NCBI GenBank assembly: GCA_002346535.1
Contig: DDZZ01000060.1
Location: forward strand, 1 to 64,000
From: Opitutales bacterium UBA2995
Lineage (GTDB): Bacteria; Verrucomicrobiota; Verrucomicrobiia; Opitutales; UBA2995
Length of the DNA: 64,000 bases
Reading direction: 5' to 3'
In this document: positions 27,098-36,486 of the stretch, in pieces
How positions within the stretch are numbered: the first letter of the stretch is position 1
Layout: every line of letters begins with the position of its first letter
Program-made: the position numbers and the translations under genes
Notes under the pieces: generated by a model
Told to the model about the DNA's origin: nothing
Database searches by the model: none
What the model saw: the letters and a program-made list of their open reading frames with translations, nothing else

Positions 27098-28876
27098 CTA
27101 TTTCATCAACCGTCGCTCCAACTCATTCCTGCCAATTTCGAAATAGGTGGGCTTGCCCAAAGGACTAATCAATGGATTCTGGCACTTAAACAGCCAGGAA
27201 ACGAGGGAAATCATTTCCTTGTCCGAAACGGAATCGTCCAAGCGAACCGCCCTGCTGCAAGCGAGACGGGCAACTTGATCGAACGCTTCAATGGGTTTTT
27301 CTTGGTTTAATTTACCCTCCTTCATAAGCCCAACAAGATCCTCGACAAACCGTTCAGCATCATCCGGTGAGATCCATGCCGGAACGGATTCAATCCTGAA
27401 AAAATTGCGCCCAAATTCCGTAATTTTGAATCCGTTCTCGTTGAGAAAATCCAGGTGATCGAGTAAATGGGCGGATCCCAGCGAATCCATTTCGATTGGC
27501 ACGGGAATTAGCAGCTGCTGAGCGGCCACCTTTTTTTTTCGGTATTGTGATTCAAGTTTTTCATATAGAATGCGCTGGTGAGCGGCGCGGCGATCGAGAA
27601 CAACAATTCCACTCGATGAATCGAAGACCGCCAATCCCCGCTGAACGTGTCCTATGAATTTCCAGCCAGTCTCCCAATCGGAAGGAGCCGAATTCTTTCT
27701 AGTTTCCTTGGACTCAAAGGCATTGGCTGGTGAACCAACCTTTACTCGTTGCGAGGCCGTCGTGGCAATGGATTGGGGATTGGGAAGAGGGCCAGCATAG
27801 GCAGCCGGGGACATTTCGACCGGATTGGCCACACAAGGTGCCCCAGCAGGCGACTGACCTACAACCTCCGTAGGCTTGGTGGCCTCAGTGGAACCACGCA
27901 ATTTATCTAAAAGGCTTCGGATGATGAATCCCCTGACTCGTGCATCATCCCGGAACCGAATTTCCCGTTTAGACGGATGCACATTTACATCAACTGCTCC
28001 AGGATCCAATTCAAGGAAAAGGAACACCACTGGATAACGGCCACGTGGCAAATAAGCATGATACGATTCCAATAAAGCATGGTTTAATGTCAGGCTGGAG
28101 ACTGGTCGATTATTGACCAAGGTGATCATTTCGTGCCGGGTAGATCTCCCGCGCCCCGGGAGGCTTACCAAGCCGGACAATCGGTAATCGCCTTCCACCT
28201 TCTGGATAGGGATCAAATTACCGGCCAGTTTTATTCCAAAAACCTCCTGAACGCGGTCCTTCAACGAAGGACAAGCTGGAGAATTGAAAAGGAGGCGTCC
28301 GTTTTCCAGCAAGGTAAAAGCCGTCCCGGGATTTGCGACCGCATACACTTTGGTCAATTGAATGATGTGCGCCGCCTCGGTGTTGTCAGCTTTCAGGAAT
28401 TTGCGGCGAGCGGGAACTGAATTGAAAAGGTGATGTACTTCAATCCGCGTTCCGGAAGGAATACCGCAATCTTTCACGTGCAGGAGTTTCCCGCCATTTA
28501 ACAAAAGCTCAGTTCCAATGTCTTCAGTTTCCCGCCGGGTTCTCAGTTGGAAGCGGGACACACTGGCAATAGAAGGGAGCGCCTCGCCTCGAAAGCCGTA
28601 AGTCCCGATTCTCAGAAGGTCATCGGCCTGCCGAATCTTGCTGGTCGCATGCCTTTCGATGGATAGAATGGCCTGATCTCGGTCCATGCCCGAACCATTG
28701 TCCTCGATGCGGATGTAAGAACGTCCACCATTTCTAAACTCAATTTCCACCCCGGTCGCCCCGGCATCGAGGCTGTTTTCCAAGAGTTCCTTTACAACAG
28801 CTACAGGCCTTTCAATCACTTCGCCGGCGGCGATTTGATTGGCGACTTGATCGGGAAGTGCTCGGATGTTGGGCAT
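27098..28876 (-). CDS. mutL: DNA mismatch repair protein MutL without endonuclease motif
   Basis: The GHKL ATPase end is canonical: ANQIAAGEVIERPVAVVKEL, LENSLDAGA, EDNGSGM and GTYGFRGEALPSIASVS. The C-terminal dimerisation and endonuclease domain is recognisable but altered. The metal motif DQHAxxExxxxE reads DRRAAHQRILYE, ACHxAVRA reads ACSRAVRLDD, and CPHGRPT reads SPLGKPT. It therefore probably lacks the nicking activity of most bacterial MutL proteins. The ATG at 28876 (MPNIRAL) is preferred to the upstream ATG 28885. No mutS or mutH is in the window. Confidence 0.93.
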   Translation of the reverse strand: MPNIRALPDQVANQIAAGEVIERPVAVVKELLENSLDAGATGVEIEFRNGGRSYIRIEDNGSGMDRDQAILSIERHATSKIRQADDLLRIGTYGFRGEALPSIASVSRFQLRTRRETEDIGTELLLNGGKLLHVKDCGIPSGTRIEVHHLFNSVPARRKFLKADNTEAAHIIQLTKVYAVANPGTAFTLLENGRLLFNSPACPSLKDRVQEVFGIKLAGNLIPIQKVEGDYRLSGLVSLPGRGRSTRHEMITLVNNRPVSSLTLNHALLESYHAYLPRGRYPVVFLFLELDPGAVDVNVHPSKREIRFRDDARVRGFIIRSLLDKLRGSTEATKPTEVVGQSPAGAPCVANPVEMSPAAYAGPLPNPQSIATTASQRVKVGSPANAFESKETRKNSAPSDWETGWKFIGHVQRGLAVFDSSSGIVVLDRRAAHQRILYEKLESQYRKKKVAAQQLLIPVPIEMDSLGSAHLLDHLDFLNENGFKITEFGRNFFRIESVPAWISPDDAERFVEDLVGLMKEGKLNQEKPIEAFDQVARLACSRAVRLDDSVSDKEMISLVSWLFKCQNPLISPLGKPTYFEIGRNELERRLMK

Positions 28877-29053
28877 GGTAAACAAAGATGAAAAATCCCG
28901 CCTCGAAACGAAAGCATTTTTCGATATTTCCTACTTTGAATACATCGGGAAATAGAAACAAAGCGGAAAATCGCTAACCAAGCATTTATATACAACTCAA
29001 TTACCCCCAAATAGACTCCTCAAATCAGCCTATCGCAATAAGCAGCACCTCTC

Positions 29054-29421
29054 ATGAATAATCTATCGAAATCAACTCCCGAAGACCTACCCGGTAAAGA
29101 CATGGCTTTTGGCCTCAAACAATGCCTGGGAAATACGGGCCTGTTATATTCACTACTTCAAAGTTTCTGGAAGGATTACCACGGCCTGAATAAAACACTT
29201 CTCAAATTAAACGGGCTCCCCGAAGAATAAAAATGCCTCCTTCAGTCATTTCAAGGCGCAGCAATTAATTTGGGCATGGAGGAACTCGCGGCCATTAGGA
29301 AATTAAAACCTGCCTGAACGATACCGAAACGGTTTTAGAGGTTTTACACCGCCGTTTTAAGGAAGAACTGGCAAAAATCTGCAGGTCTATCCAGTCTCTG
29401 GACCGTCCAATCGAAACCTAA
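29054..29421 (+). pseudogene. Eroded HPt phosphotransfer protein
   Basis: The 600-base gap after mutL holds a broken gene. From ATG 29054 the frame gives LPGKDMAFGLKQCLGNTGLL and FWKDYHGL, the usual opening of an HPt domain, and stops at TAA 29228. The same frame continues with SFQGAAINLGMEELAA, matching the HPt core (A)HSLKGAAxNLG, but the phospho-accepting histidine is replaced by glutamine. One frameshift later the protein continues TCLNDTETVLEVLHRRFKEE to the stop at 29419. One in-frame stop, one frameshift and loss of the active histidine together mark it as dead. The kinase it served is not visible. Confidence 0.6.
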
Positions 29422-29490
29422 TCCATCAGCAAGCGATTCATTCACTTGCAGTTACGGCGCTTTTTATGAAGGGTCGTAGTTTCTATCCTT

Positions 29491-31497
29491 ATGCCCAATC
29501 ATCTGATCAACGAAAAGAGCCTGTACCTCAGGCAGCATGCAAATAACCCTGTCGACTGGTACCCTTGGGGCGAAGAGGCCTTGGCTAAAGCCAAAGAAGA
29601 AGACAAGCCTCTGCTGATCAGCATCGGCTATTCGTCCTGCCATTGGTGCCATGTGATGGAGCATGAATCCTTTGAGGATGAATACATAGCGGGTCTGATG
29701 AATGAACATTTCGTATGCATCAAAGTGGACCGGGAGGAGAGACCTGACATCGACCAGATTTACATGGAAGCCGTGCAGATGATCGCTCAGCACGGCGGTT
29801 GGCCCCTCAATGTTTTTTGCTTGCCCGATGGTCGACCTTTTTTTGGAGGCACCTATTTCCCCCCTGAAGACCGACAGAATGGAATGGTTCCCTGGCCCCA
29901 AGCCCTGATCCGAGTCATTGATTTCTACAAAAAAAATCGGGATCAGCTCGAAGAAAATGCCAATACGATTATAAAAAACCTGCTGGCCTCCAACGCGCCG
30001 ATCGGAGAATCGGTAGGGGTCATTGACAAAACCACTCTAGAACAAGCTGCAGTTGAGTTTGCCCGTCGCCACGACGATCAATTCGGTGGTTTCGGGCAAG
30101 CCCCAAAATTTCCTCCTTCGATGGCTCTAAATTTCTTGTTGCAGGCAAGGGAAAGTATTTTCGAAAGCGCAAAAAAGGAACCGGGGAAAAAGCAAGAATA
30201 CGACCGCATTGATGAAGTAATAGAAACCACCCTGAAAGCCATGGCTCATGGGGGCCTGTTTGATCAGATCGGGGGCGGATTCGCTAGATATAGCGTAGAC
30301 CGCTATTGGCTGATCCCCCACTTCGAAAAGATGCTTTATGATAATGGCCTTCTCCTGGACATCTATGCCAAGGCCTGGACCACGTATCGAAATCCTTTAT
30401 ACAAAGTGCTAGTGGAGGAAACCGTGACCTGGGCACTACGCGAGATGAAGTCCGACGGTGACGGATTCTATTCGGCCTTCGATGCAGATAGCGAAGGCGA
30501 GGAAGGTAAGTTCTACGTCTGGAAACCGGCCGAAATCAAAGAGGTGCTCGGCGAAGATAGAGGGACGGAGTTTTGCAAAGTTTACAGTATCACCGAGGCC
30601 GGTAACTTCGAACACGGGTTTTCCAACCCGGCGCTGACCGAAGCGGATTTCAGTACGCGGGAATCATTCAAAGACGCTCGGGAGCAATTATATGAACACA
30701 GGGCAAAGCGAGTGTGGCCGGGTTTGGATAAAAAACAGCTTACCTCATGGAACAGCTTGTTGATTCGAGGATTGGCAGAAGCGGGTTTCGCTTTGGATCG
30801 CAAAGATATTTTCGACACGGCTAAAGATGCAGCGGACTTTATCTGGGAAAACCTTCGTTTCGAAAATAACCGCCTGCATTCTGTTTATTATAACGAAGCA
30901 AGTTTAAACGGCTACCTTGACGATTACGCCTACCACGCGGAAGCACTGCTTAGCATACTCGCTTATGTGGATTTTTATTATCCAGGAGAGTCGGAGACCT
31001 ATCTGACCCGTTGCCAAGCCATAGCAAAAAGCTCAATCGATCACTTCAAGGACGAACAGAGTGCTGGCTATTTCTTTACATCCAACGACCATGAAAGCCT
31101 GATCGCTCGAAAGAAAGAATGGTGGGACAATGCTACACCTTCTGGGAACGCTTCCCTGCTGAACGTTTTTTCCTGTCTCTACTGCCTGACAGCGGATCCT
31201 GTCTACCAGGAGGAATTGGCAATTCTGCGAGAAGGTTACAGTGGTCTCATCGCCAGAAATCCACATGGAGTGCCCCACGCCCTAGCTGCGATGATTGCCG
31301 ACCAAAATGGCATTGAGGTAATTAAAGCAAAAGATGTGGACAACCTGGACCAACTACCGGATCTCCTGAGAAAACTACCCTGGAGGCGCAGATTCACGGT
31401 TATTTCCAATGCAGAGAATCAGCCACCCGGATACCAACGGTGCATTGGCACACTCTGCCTGCAGCCGGTTTTCGAACCCACCCAACTCTACCAGTAG
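29491..31497 (+). CDS. Thioredoxin-fold/DUF255 protein (YyaL/SPATA20 family)
   Basis: A 668-residue cytoplasmic protein. The N-terminal thioredoxin-like domain has the family start NEKSLYLRQHANNPVDWYPW, a CHWC redox pair (C50, C53) within SSCHWCHVMEHESF, and VDREERPDIDQIYM. The remainder is an alpha/alpha-barrel like glucosamine epimerases (GGLFDQIGGGFARYSVDRYW, HFEKMLYDNGLL, LTSWNSLLIRGLAEA). The family is widespread but its reaction is unknown; a redox or sugar-related role has been suggested. It stands alone downstream of the HPt remnant. Confidence 0.9.
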   Translation: MPNHLINEKSLYLRQHANNPVDWYPWGEEALAKAKEEDKPLLISIGYSSCHWCHVMEHESFEDEYIAGLMNEHFVCIKVDREERPDIDQIYMEAVQMIAQHGGWPLNVFCLPDGRPFFGGTYFPPEDRQNGMVPWPQALIRVIDFYKKNRDQLEENANTIIKNLLASNAPIGESVGVIDKTTLEQAAVEFARRHDDQFGGFGQAPKFPPSMALNFLLQARESIFESAKKEPGKKQEYDRIDEVIETTLKAMAHGGLFDQIGGGFARYSVDRYWLIPHFEKMLYDNGLLLDIYAKAWTTYRNPLYKVLVEETVTWALREMKSDGDGFYSAFDADSEGEEGKFYVWKPAEIKEVLGEDRGTEFCKVYSITEAGNFEHGFSNPALTEADFSTRESFKDAREQLYEHRAKRVWPGLDKKQLTSWNSLLIRGLAEAGFALDRKDIFDTAKDAADFIWENLRFENNRLHSVYYNEASLNGYLDDYAYHAEALLSILAYVDFYYPGESETYLTRCQAIAKSSIDHFKDEQSAGYFFTSNDHESLIARKKEWWDNATPSGNASLLNVFSCLYCLTADPVYQEELAILREGYSGLIARNPHGVPHALAAMIADQNGIEVIKAKDVDNLDQLPDLLRKLPWRRRFTVISNAENQPPGYQRCIGTLCLQPVFEPTQLYQ

Positions 31498-31506
31498 GTA
31501 GCTTCC

Positions 31507-32466
31507 CTAATTTGGCTCTGAACCGATAATTTCGGAAGACTCAGAATGCGGATCGGTGTAGGAACCGGTAAATACTTCGCCTGTGCTGACGGGTTCAGGA
31601 TCCATGGCTTCATCCGGGATTCTGGCTAAAGTTTCTAACACAATGGGGATCGCCTGTGCAGCAATGCGTTGCACACTTTCCTGCATATCCTTGAAACTGA
31701 AAGGACGAACCCCCACCGCTGGGTTGGCGATCGAACAAATTGTGGCCCAGCGAATGCCAAGCTGCCGGGCATATTCCGTACATGTCCCAACATTAAGGCT
31801 GGTGATCTCGCCACCGAGAATTCGCATGGCGCGAATCTCCGCCGCAGTTTCAAACCGCCCAGGATTATTTTGGAAAAATACACCATGCTCCCAAAGGCGC
31901 CCCGAATATCCGTCCTGCGCTTTCCGTGCCTCGTCAATTAGCAGCCTGCGCAGCGAAGGACTGAACGGATGGGCAAAATTAGCAAACACACCCGGTCTTT
32001 CAATTCCGGTGTATTCGAGAATATTTTGAGGCCTCTGGTTTTCCATGATCATGAAATCGTCGATAATTACCAAATCGTCATAATCCCAATCGGTCCGAAT
32101 GGCGCCCGAGCTTGCCCCGCCAACGGCGTGGGTAACACCTGCCTTATGCAGGGAATACCAGGTTCGTGCATGAACATTACCATCGTTTTCCCCTGGCACT
32201 TCGGTCTCATAGCCATACATACGCACGTAATAAAAAGGGACCTCCTTGTAACGCATTTTGTATAGTTTTGGCCCCATGCCCACCGGGGTTTCGATTTGAA
32301 TATACCCCTCCTCTTCAACCAACCCTTCTCCAAACTTTTCCGGAGCACCAAAGGAAGTTCCGCCTACTACGGCTATAAAAATCGATTCATCGTCTGCTAG
32401 CGTGATTGTCAAATCACCCACAAATAAAAAAAGTACACCCAAAAAAAGAATAGATCGTCTGTTCAT
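31507..32466 (-). CDS. Secreted purine nucleoside phosphorylase/MTAP-family protein
   Basis: A phosphorylase-superfamily protein with the core motifs GGTSFGAPE, THAVGGASSGAIRTDWDYDDLVIIDDFM, GVFANFAHPF and LNVGTCTEYARQLGIRWATI, as in MTAP/PNP enzymes. The start at ATG 32466 gives a clear signal peptide (MNRRSILFLGVLFLFVGDLT), so the enzyme is exported, unusual for this family. The open frame extends to 32715 but would overlap argH and bury the signal peptide. It may salvage nucleosides in the periplasm. The C-terminus (about 25 residues) is acidic and S/T-rich. Confidence 0.78.
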   Translation of the reverse strand: MNRRSILFLGVLFLFVGDLTITLADDESIFIAVVGGTSFGAPEKFGEGLVEEEGYIQIETPVGMGPKLYKMRYKEVPFYYVRMYGYETEVPGENDGNVHARTWYSLHKAGVTHAVGGASSGAIRTDWDYDDLVIIDDFMIMENQRPQNILEYTGIERPGVFANFAHPFSPSLRRLLIDEARKAQDGYSGRLWEHGVFFQNNPGRFETAAEIRAMRILGGEITSLNVGTCTEYARQLGIRWATICSIANPAVGVRPFSFKDMQESVQRIAAQAIPIVLETLARIPDEAMDPEPVSTGEVFTGSYTDPHSESSEIIGSEPN

Positions 32467-32563
32467 CGGATAGGAAAAATTCAGCATCCACTTAACCCCA
32501 ATTCTTACCCAATGACGAGTAATTACTTCGGGATTCGCGCAAAAGTTTAAGCTGTGATGAAAT

Positions 32564-33967
32564 TTATTCCAACCGCGTCTTCCAACCTTTGATTTGGGCA
32601 GCAACCTGAACCGGACCAGGCATGCCAACTTGATCCCGCGAGGCCATGGCTCTACCAAGGTCGAAACATTCCACCCAATCAGCCTCAAACACGGAATGAA
32701 TTTCCTGAACTGCATCTAATGGTAGTTCGTTGAGAGACACGCTTTCTGATTCCGCTAATGCCACGAGTGCCCCAATTGCATGGTGTGCCTCTCGAAAAGG
32801 GACGCCCCTTTGCGCCAGGTAATCAACTACATCCGTGGCAAGTAAATTAGGATCGGATACGGCCGTCGCGCATTTATCCACTTCCATTTTCAATCCGGTT
32901 ACGACCCCTTCCACCACTTGCAAGCTTAAAAGCGTTTGGAGGAAAGCATCGAAAACAGGTGGTTTATCTTCCTGAAGATCCCGGTTATAGGTCAATGGCA
33001 ACCCTTTGACCATCGTGAGCAACGATTGCAGATCTCCAATCAATCGACCGGCTTTACCACGAACTAATTCCAAAGCATCCGGATTCTTTTTTTGAGGCAT
33101 CAAGGATGAGCCCGTGCAAAAATTTTGTGGCAGTTCGGCAAATCCGAATTCCGAGCTACACCAAAGAATGAGATCCTCCGCCAACCGCGAAAGGTGCAAG
33201 CCGATGAGAGAACAGCTATAGGTAAAGTCTAAATGCGCATCCCGATCACTTACAGCATCCATACTGTTCCGTGTCACCCGTGCATTCCCCGCGGCATCGA
33301 CAAATCCCAGTGCTTTTGCGGTAAATTCCCGATCAATTGGAAGCGTGCTTCCCGCAATTGCACCGGAACCCAAAGGACACCAATTGGCGGAATCATAGAC
33401 AAATGCAATCCGATCAAGATCCCGGCCGAACATTTCAACGTAGGCCAGAAGGTGATGTGCCACACTGACCGGTTGGGCTCTTTGCAAATGGGTGTAACCT
33501 GGGATATAAATACTCTGGTTCTTTTCGGCCTGTTCTAATAAAGCGGAGATAATCGCTTTTAGACCTGCTTCGATTTCCAGACAGGCCGATTTGAAAAATA
33601 ACCGCATATCCGTGGCAATCTGGTCATTCCGGGAACGGGCAGTGTGCAGCTTGGCGGCCTCCGGAACCCGTTCCGTGAGAGCCTTTTCGATGTTCATATG
33701 CACATCTTCCAAGGCCTCGTCCCAAGAGAATTTTCCGGACTCAACCTCTGATTTGATCTGGTGAAGGCCACCATGGATGGCCGCTTTCTCTTCCTCCGAC
33801 AAAAGCCCGACCTCAGCCAGCATAGCGGAATGGGCCTCGCTGCATTGTAGGTCAAACGAAGCAAGCCGCTGATCAAAAGATACGGATTCGCTAAAGCGCA
33901 GCATGAGCTCGGCCGGATTTTCAGAAAAACGGCCTCCCCACGTCGCCTGTTTGGAAGAGTCACTCAC
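32564..33967 (-). CDS. argH: Argininosuccinate lyase
   Basis: The last step of arginine synthesis, releasing fumarate and arginine. Conserved features are WGGRFSENPAELMLRFSESV at the N-terminus, HTARSRNDQIATDMRL, HLQRAQPVSVAHHLLAY and the superfamily signature SSLMPQKKNPDALEL. Length 467 residues. Divergent from folE across a 220-base gap that should carry both promoters. No other arg gene is in the window. Confidence 0.96.
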   Translation of the reverse strand: MSDSSKQATWGGRFSENPAELMLRFSESVSFDQRLASFDLQCSEAHSAMLAEVGLLSEEEKAAIHGGLHQIKSEVESGKFSWDEALEDVHMNIEKALTERVPEAAKLHTARSRNDQIATDMRLFFKSACLEIEAGLKAIISALLEQAEKNQSIYIPGYTHLQRAQPVSVAHHLLAYVEMFGRDLDRIAFVYDSANWCPLGSGAIAGSTLPIDREFTAKALGFVDAAGNARVTRNSMDAVSDRDAHLDFTYSCSLIGLHLSRLAEDLILWCSSEFGFAELPQNFCTGSSLMPQKKNPDALELVRGKAGRLIGDLQSLLTMVKGLPLTYNRDLQEDKPPVFDAFLQTLLSLQVVEGVVTGLKMEVDKCATAVSDPNLLATDVVDYLAQRGVPFREAHHAIGALVALAESESVSLNELPLDAVQEIHSVFEADWVECFDLGRAMASRDQVGMPGPVQVAAQIKGWKTRLE

Positions 33968-34188
33968 AATAATGGCCCATCAAAAAAACAATAAGCCCCT
34001 GAAACACAACGCCTAATATTTACCCTACCCCAGGACCTCTTTCCAGAACCTAGCATACAAACCATATAAATAGAGTCCGGTCAGCAGGGCTATTATATAT
34101 TGCAGTGGCCATAGCGCCTCTTGTTAGCTTGTATCATCGGGAACAGGGAAGTCCGGAAATCAAAAATTAATTTAACCACTAAATCATT

Positions 34189-34761
34189 TTGAAAATAGAC
34201 GAACCCAGAATTGCAAAGGCAGTCAGAGAAATATTAGAGGCTATCGGTGAAGACCCAAATCGAGACGGCTTAATCGAAACACCTCAAAGAGTCGCCAGGC
34301 TCTATTCGGAAATCTGCAGCGGCTTAACCGAAGACCCCAAGGAGCACATCGACAAGTCCTTCGCGGTCGATCACGACGAAATCATCATAGTTCGCGACGT
34401 CCCCTTCTATTCGATCTGCGAACACCATCTCCTACCCTTTTTTGGAAAGGCGCACGTGGGTTACTTGCCTCAACCGGGTAGCAAAATAACCGGACTTTCC
34501 AAACTGGCAAGGTTGGTCGATGGATATTCGCGGAGGCCTCAGGTCCAGGAGCGCCTGACAATGCAAGTAGCCAGCGCGATTCAAACGCGGCTAGATTCGC
34601 TTGGAGCGATTGTAGTCTTGGAAGCAGAACACCTCTGTATGTCCATGCGTGGCATCAAAAAACCTGGAACGACCACACTGACTTCCTCCGTCTGCGGTAT
34701 TTTTCGCGAGGATGCTTCCTCCAGGGCTGAAGCTATGGATTTAATCTTCAGAAAATCCTAG
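34189..34761 (+). CDS. folE: GTP cyclohydrolase I
   Basis: The first enzyme of folate (tetrahydropterin) synthesis. Zinc ligands are C78 and H81 in SICEHHLLPFFG and C150 in LEAEHLCMSMRG. PQPGSKITGLSKLARLVDGY and RRPQVQERLT are also typical. The 190-residue frame starts at TTG 34189, because an in-frame TAA lies six bases upstream and no ATG or GTG is available near a ribosome site. No strong Shine-Dalgarno is visible, so the initiation signal is unusual. Confidence 0.93.
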   Translation: MKIDEPRIAKAVREILEAIGEDPNRDGLIETPQRVARLYSEICSGLTEDPKEHIDKSFAVDHDEIIIVRDVPFYSICEHHLLPFFGKAHVGYLPQPGSKITGLSKLARLVDGYSRRPQVQERLTMQVASAIQTRLDSLGAIVVLEAEHLCMSMRGIKKPGTTTLTSSVCGIFREDASSRAEAMDLIFRKS

Positions 34762-34773
34762 CCTTTTTATTAG

Positions 34774-35462
34774 CTACCTAAGAAGTGCCAGAGGAGGCTC
34801 TTCCGGATCGTCGGCGGCTTCGAAAATCCAATAAACATTTCGTCCCAGGATTGTTGGCCGAAAAAGACACGTTTGGCGTAGTCCGGATTTGCCGGGTTGG
34901 CAGCCGAATTGTCGAAGGACCCTGTCACCAAAAGCCAGCTTCCAGCGGGAACCCGAATAGGTTCTTCGGGGTAATAGAACAACTGCCATTGGTTTTTCAG
35001 CGCCTTCGCTAAACTGGTCATACACGACTCCTTGATAGAACGTTTCCCAGAAAAAAGTATCGATGGCAACGGTCTCGGCCGTCCGGTTTATCCCGTAAGA
35101 GAGAGCTGCTTGATTAAGGTCCCGCAAATAAGGCAGACCTCCCAATCACAACCGGCTGACATCATTTCGCAAATCTTTCTTCGATTCGTCTGCCTAGGAA
35201 TTCATACCCCAGAATTCCACCCTCTTGGGCCCGTAATCTCTGTGGAGCTTTCTGAACGTAGCAACACTCTTGCGGGCAATGGGCAACCGATCCCGGTGAA
35301 GAATAATACCACAGCTTTACTTTTTGCCCGGTAAAGCTCGTGGTCCTTATCGTGCATGTCGAATAGGTTAAAATTGGGCACTTCTCTACCAATCAGCGAG
35401 CCTGCAAAAAACAAAGCCGGAACGACTGTGGTAATAAAAAGAGTTTTGATCGATAACTTCAA
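34774..35462 (-). pseudogene. Eroded redoxin/ascorbate-monooxygenase-like secreted protein
   Basis: Fragments in two alternating frames reconstruct one protein. From 35462 a signal peptide (MKLSIKTLFITTVVPALFFA) leads into a redoxin start (VPNFNLFDMHDKDHELY, VVLFFTGIGCP). At about 35280 the frame shifts to KSVATFRKLHRDYGPKRVEF and continues through a TAG and a TGA to LPYLRDLNQAALSYGINRTA. At about 35015 it shifts again to WQLFYYPEEPIRVPAGS and PANPDYAKRVFFGQQSWDEM, the end of the copper ascorbate-dependent monooxygenase fold. The middle (cytochrome and monooxygenase parts) is deleted. It starts 10 bases after the DUF4159 stop, so it may once have ended that operon. Confidence 0.6.
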
Positions 35463-35472
35463 AATTTAATAT

Positions 35473-36486
35473 TTATTGGCTAAAAACGTAAACAAAAAGG
35501 TTTACGCCCAAGCGGGTGTAAAATGTATGCGCGTAATCACTGATTTCCTGGCTGTGGTAATACCGGAAAACCCTCCAATCTCCTGAAGGCTCTTCAACCC
35601 AGGCCGGCATACCAGGGGTCTCACAATAAATGACATCTGTGCGGCCATCTTCGCGGGTCGTTTCGTAGCTTTCACCACCGTAGGCTGCCTCTCTCAGCCG
35701 TTCGGAAAGGCCTTCAACGCCTTCACGCACCCGAAATCCGATTCGCGTGGTCCACTGGCCAAACTCGGACTTCCCCCATCCCATTGCCATGATGGGCATT
35801 ACCATCACCGCTATGCGTTCCTTGTGTTTGAGCACCATGGCTGAGTAAGTGCCCTGAGGCCATTTTTCATTGATGATGAATTCACGTATCGAATGCGGCA
35901 GCGGGGTCGCGTCCGGCAAACCGGCATAAAAGGATTTGAAAAAGACGTCATTGCGCGGCAGTGGCTCAAAGAGCTGGTCCGGATATACTTGCCTAAATGC
36001 TTCCTCCACTTCTGGTGATACTTCCCAATCCGCAAAACTGTGCATTTGCCCATACCGTACATTGCCTCGCAAAAACAAAGCATTGATTCCCGCATCGATG
36101 AATATGAATCCTCCTCGTTCGATGAAGGACTTCAGGTTTTTAACTTCACCTGCACTGAGCGTCCAGTCATGGCGATCGGCAAAATTGATGTATATAATCG
36201 GATGTTTAAAAATGACCTCATCCTCAAGTGATTCTATATAGATGGGAAAGGGATCGACATTGAGGGTCGTGCGTTCTCGGACCTCAGCCAATAAACTCGG
36301 CAAGGAGTCGGCATATTGACGTTGCATCGGATCGCCCTGAATCAATTGCACCACCTTCAGGTAGGGAACTTCCTTGGGAGGGAGGGCAGGCTTGGTGGCA
36401 CTCTCCTCAATCTCAACTATAGCCACGAGAGCCTGAGCCCAAAACAGACTAAAAATAGGTATCAGAAATGTGACTGCAGCTTTCAC
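35473..36486 (-). CDS. DUF4159 protein, last gene of the MoxR/VWA operon
   Basis: A 337-residue exported protein: a signal peptide (MKAAVTFLIPIFSLFWAQALVA) followed by a DUF4159 domain with FPIYIESLEDEVIFKHPIIY, FIERGGFIFIDAG and YSAMVLKHKERIAVMV. The Rossmann-like core resembles the ThuA/glutamine-amidotransferase-like fold often found beside VWA proteins. Its start overlaps the HEAT-repeat gene stop by four bases. The function is unknown, but it is a regular member of MoxR-VWA operons. Confidence 0.85.
   Translation of the reverse strand: MKAAVTFLIPIFSLFWAQALVAIVEIEESATKPALPPKEVPYLKVVQLIQGDPMQRQYADSLPSLLAEVRERTTLNVDPFPIYIESLEDEVIFKHPIIYINFADRHDWTLSAGEVKNLKSFIERGGFIFIDAGINALFLRGNVRYGQMHSFADWEVSPEVEEAFRQVYPDQLFEPLPRNDVFFKSFYAGLPDATPLPHSIREFIINEKWPQGTYSAMVLKHKERIAVMVMPIMAMGWGKSEFGQWTTRIGFRVREGVEGLSERLREAAYGGESYETTREDGRTDVIYCETPGMPAWVEEPSGDWRVFRYYHSQEISDYAHTFYTRLGVNLFVYVFSQ

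Noticed and set aside
34025..34120. Short hydrophobic minus-strand frame (EALWPLQYIIALLTGLYLYG) between argH and folE
   Set aside because: No start codon or ribosome site in frame; could be a relic but support is too thin to list as a gene.
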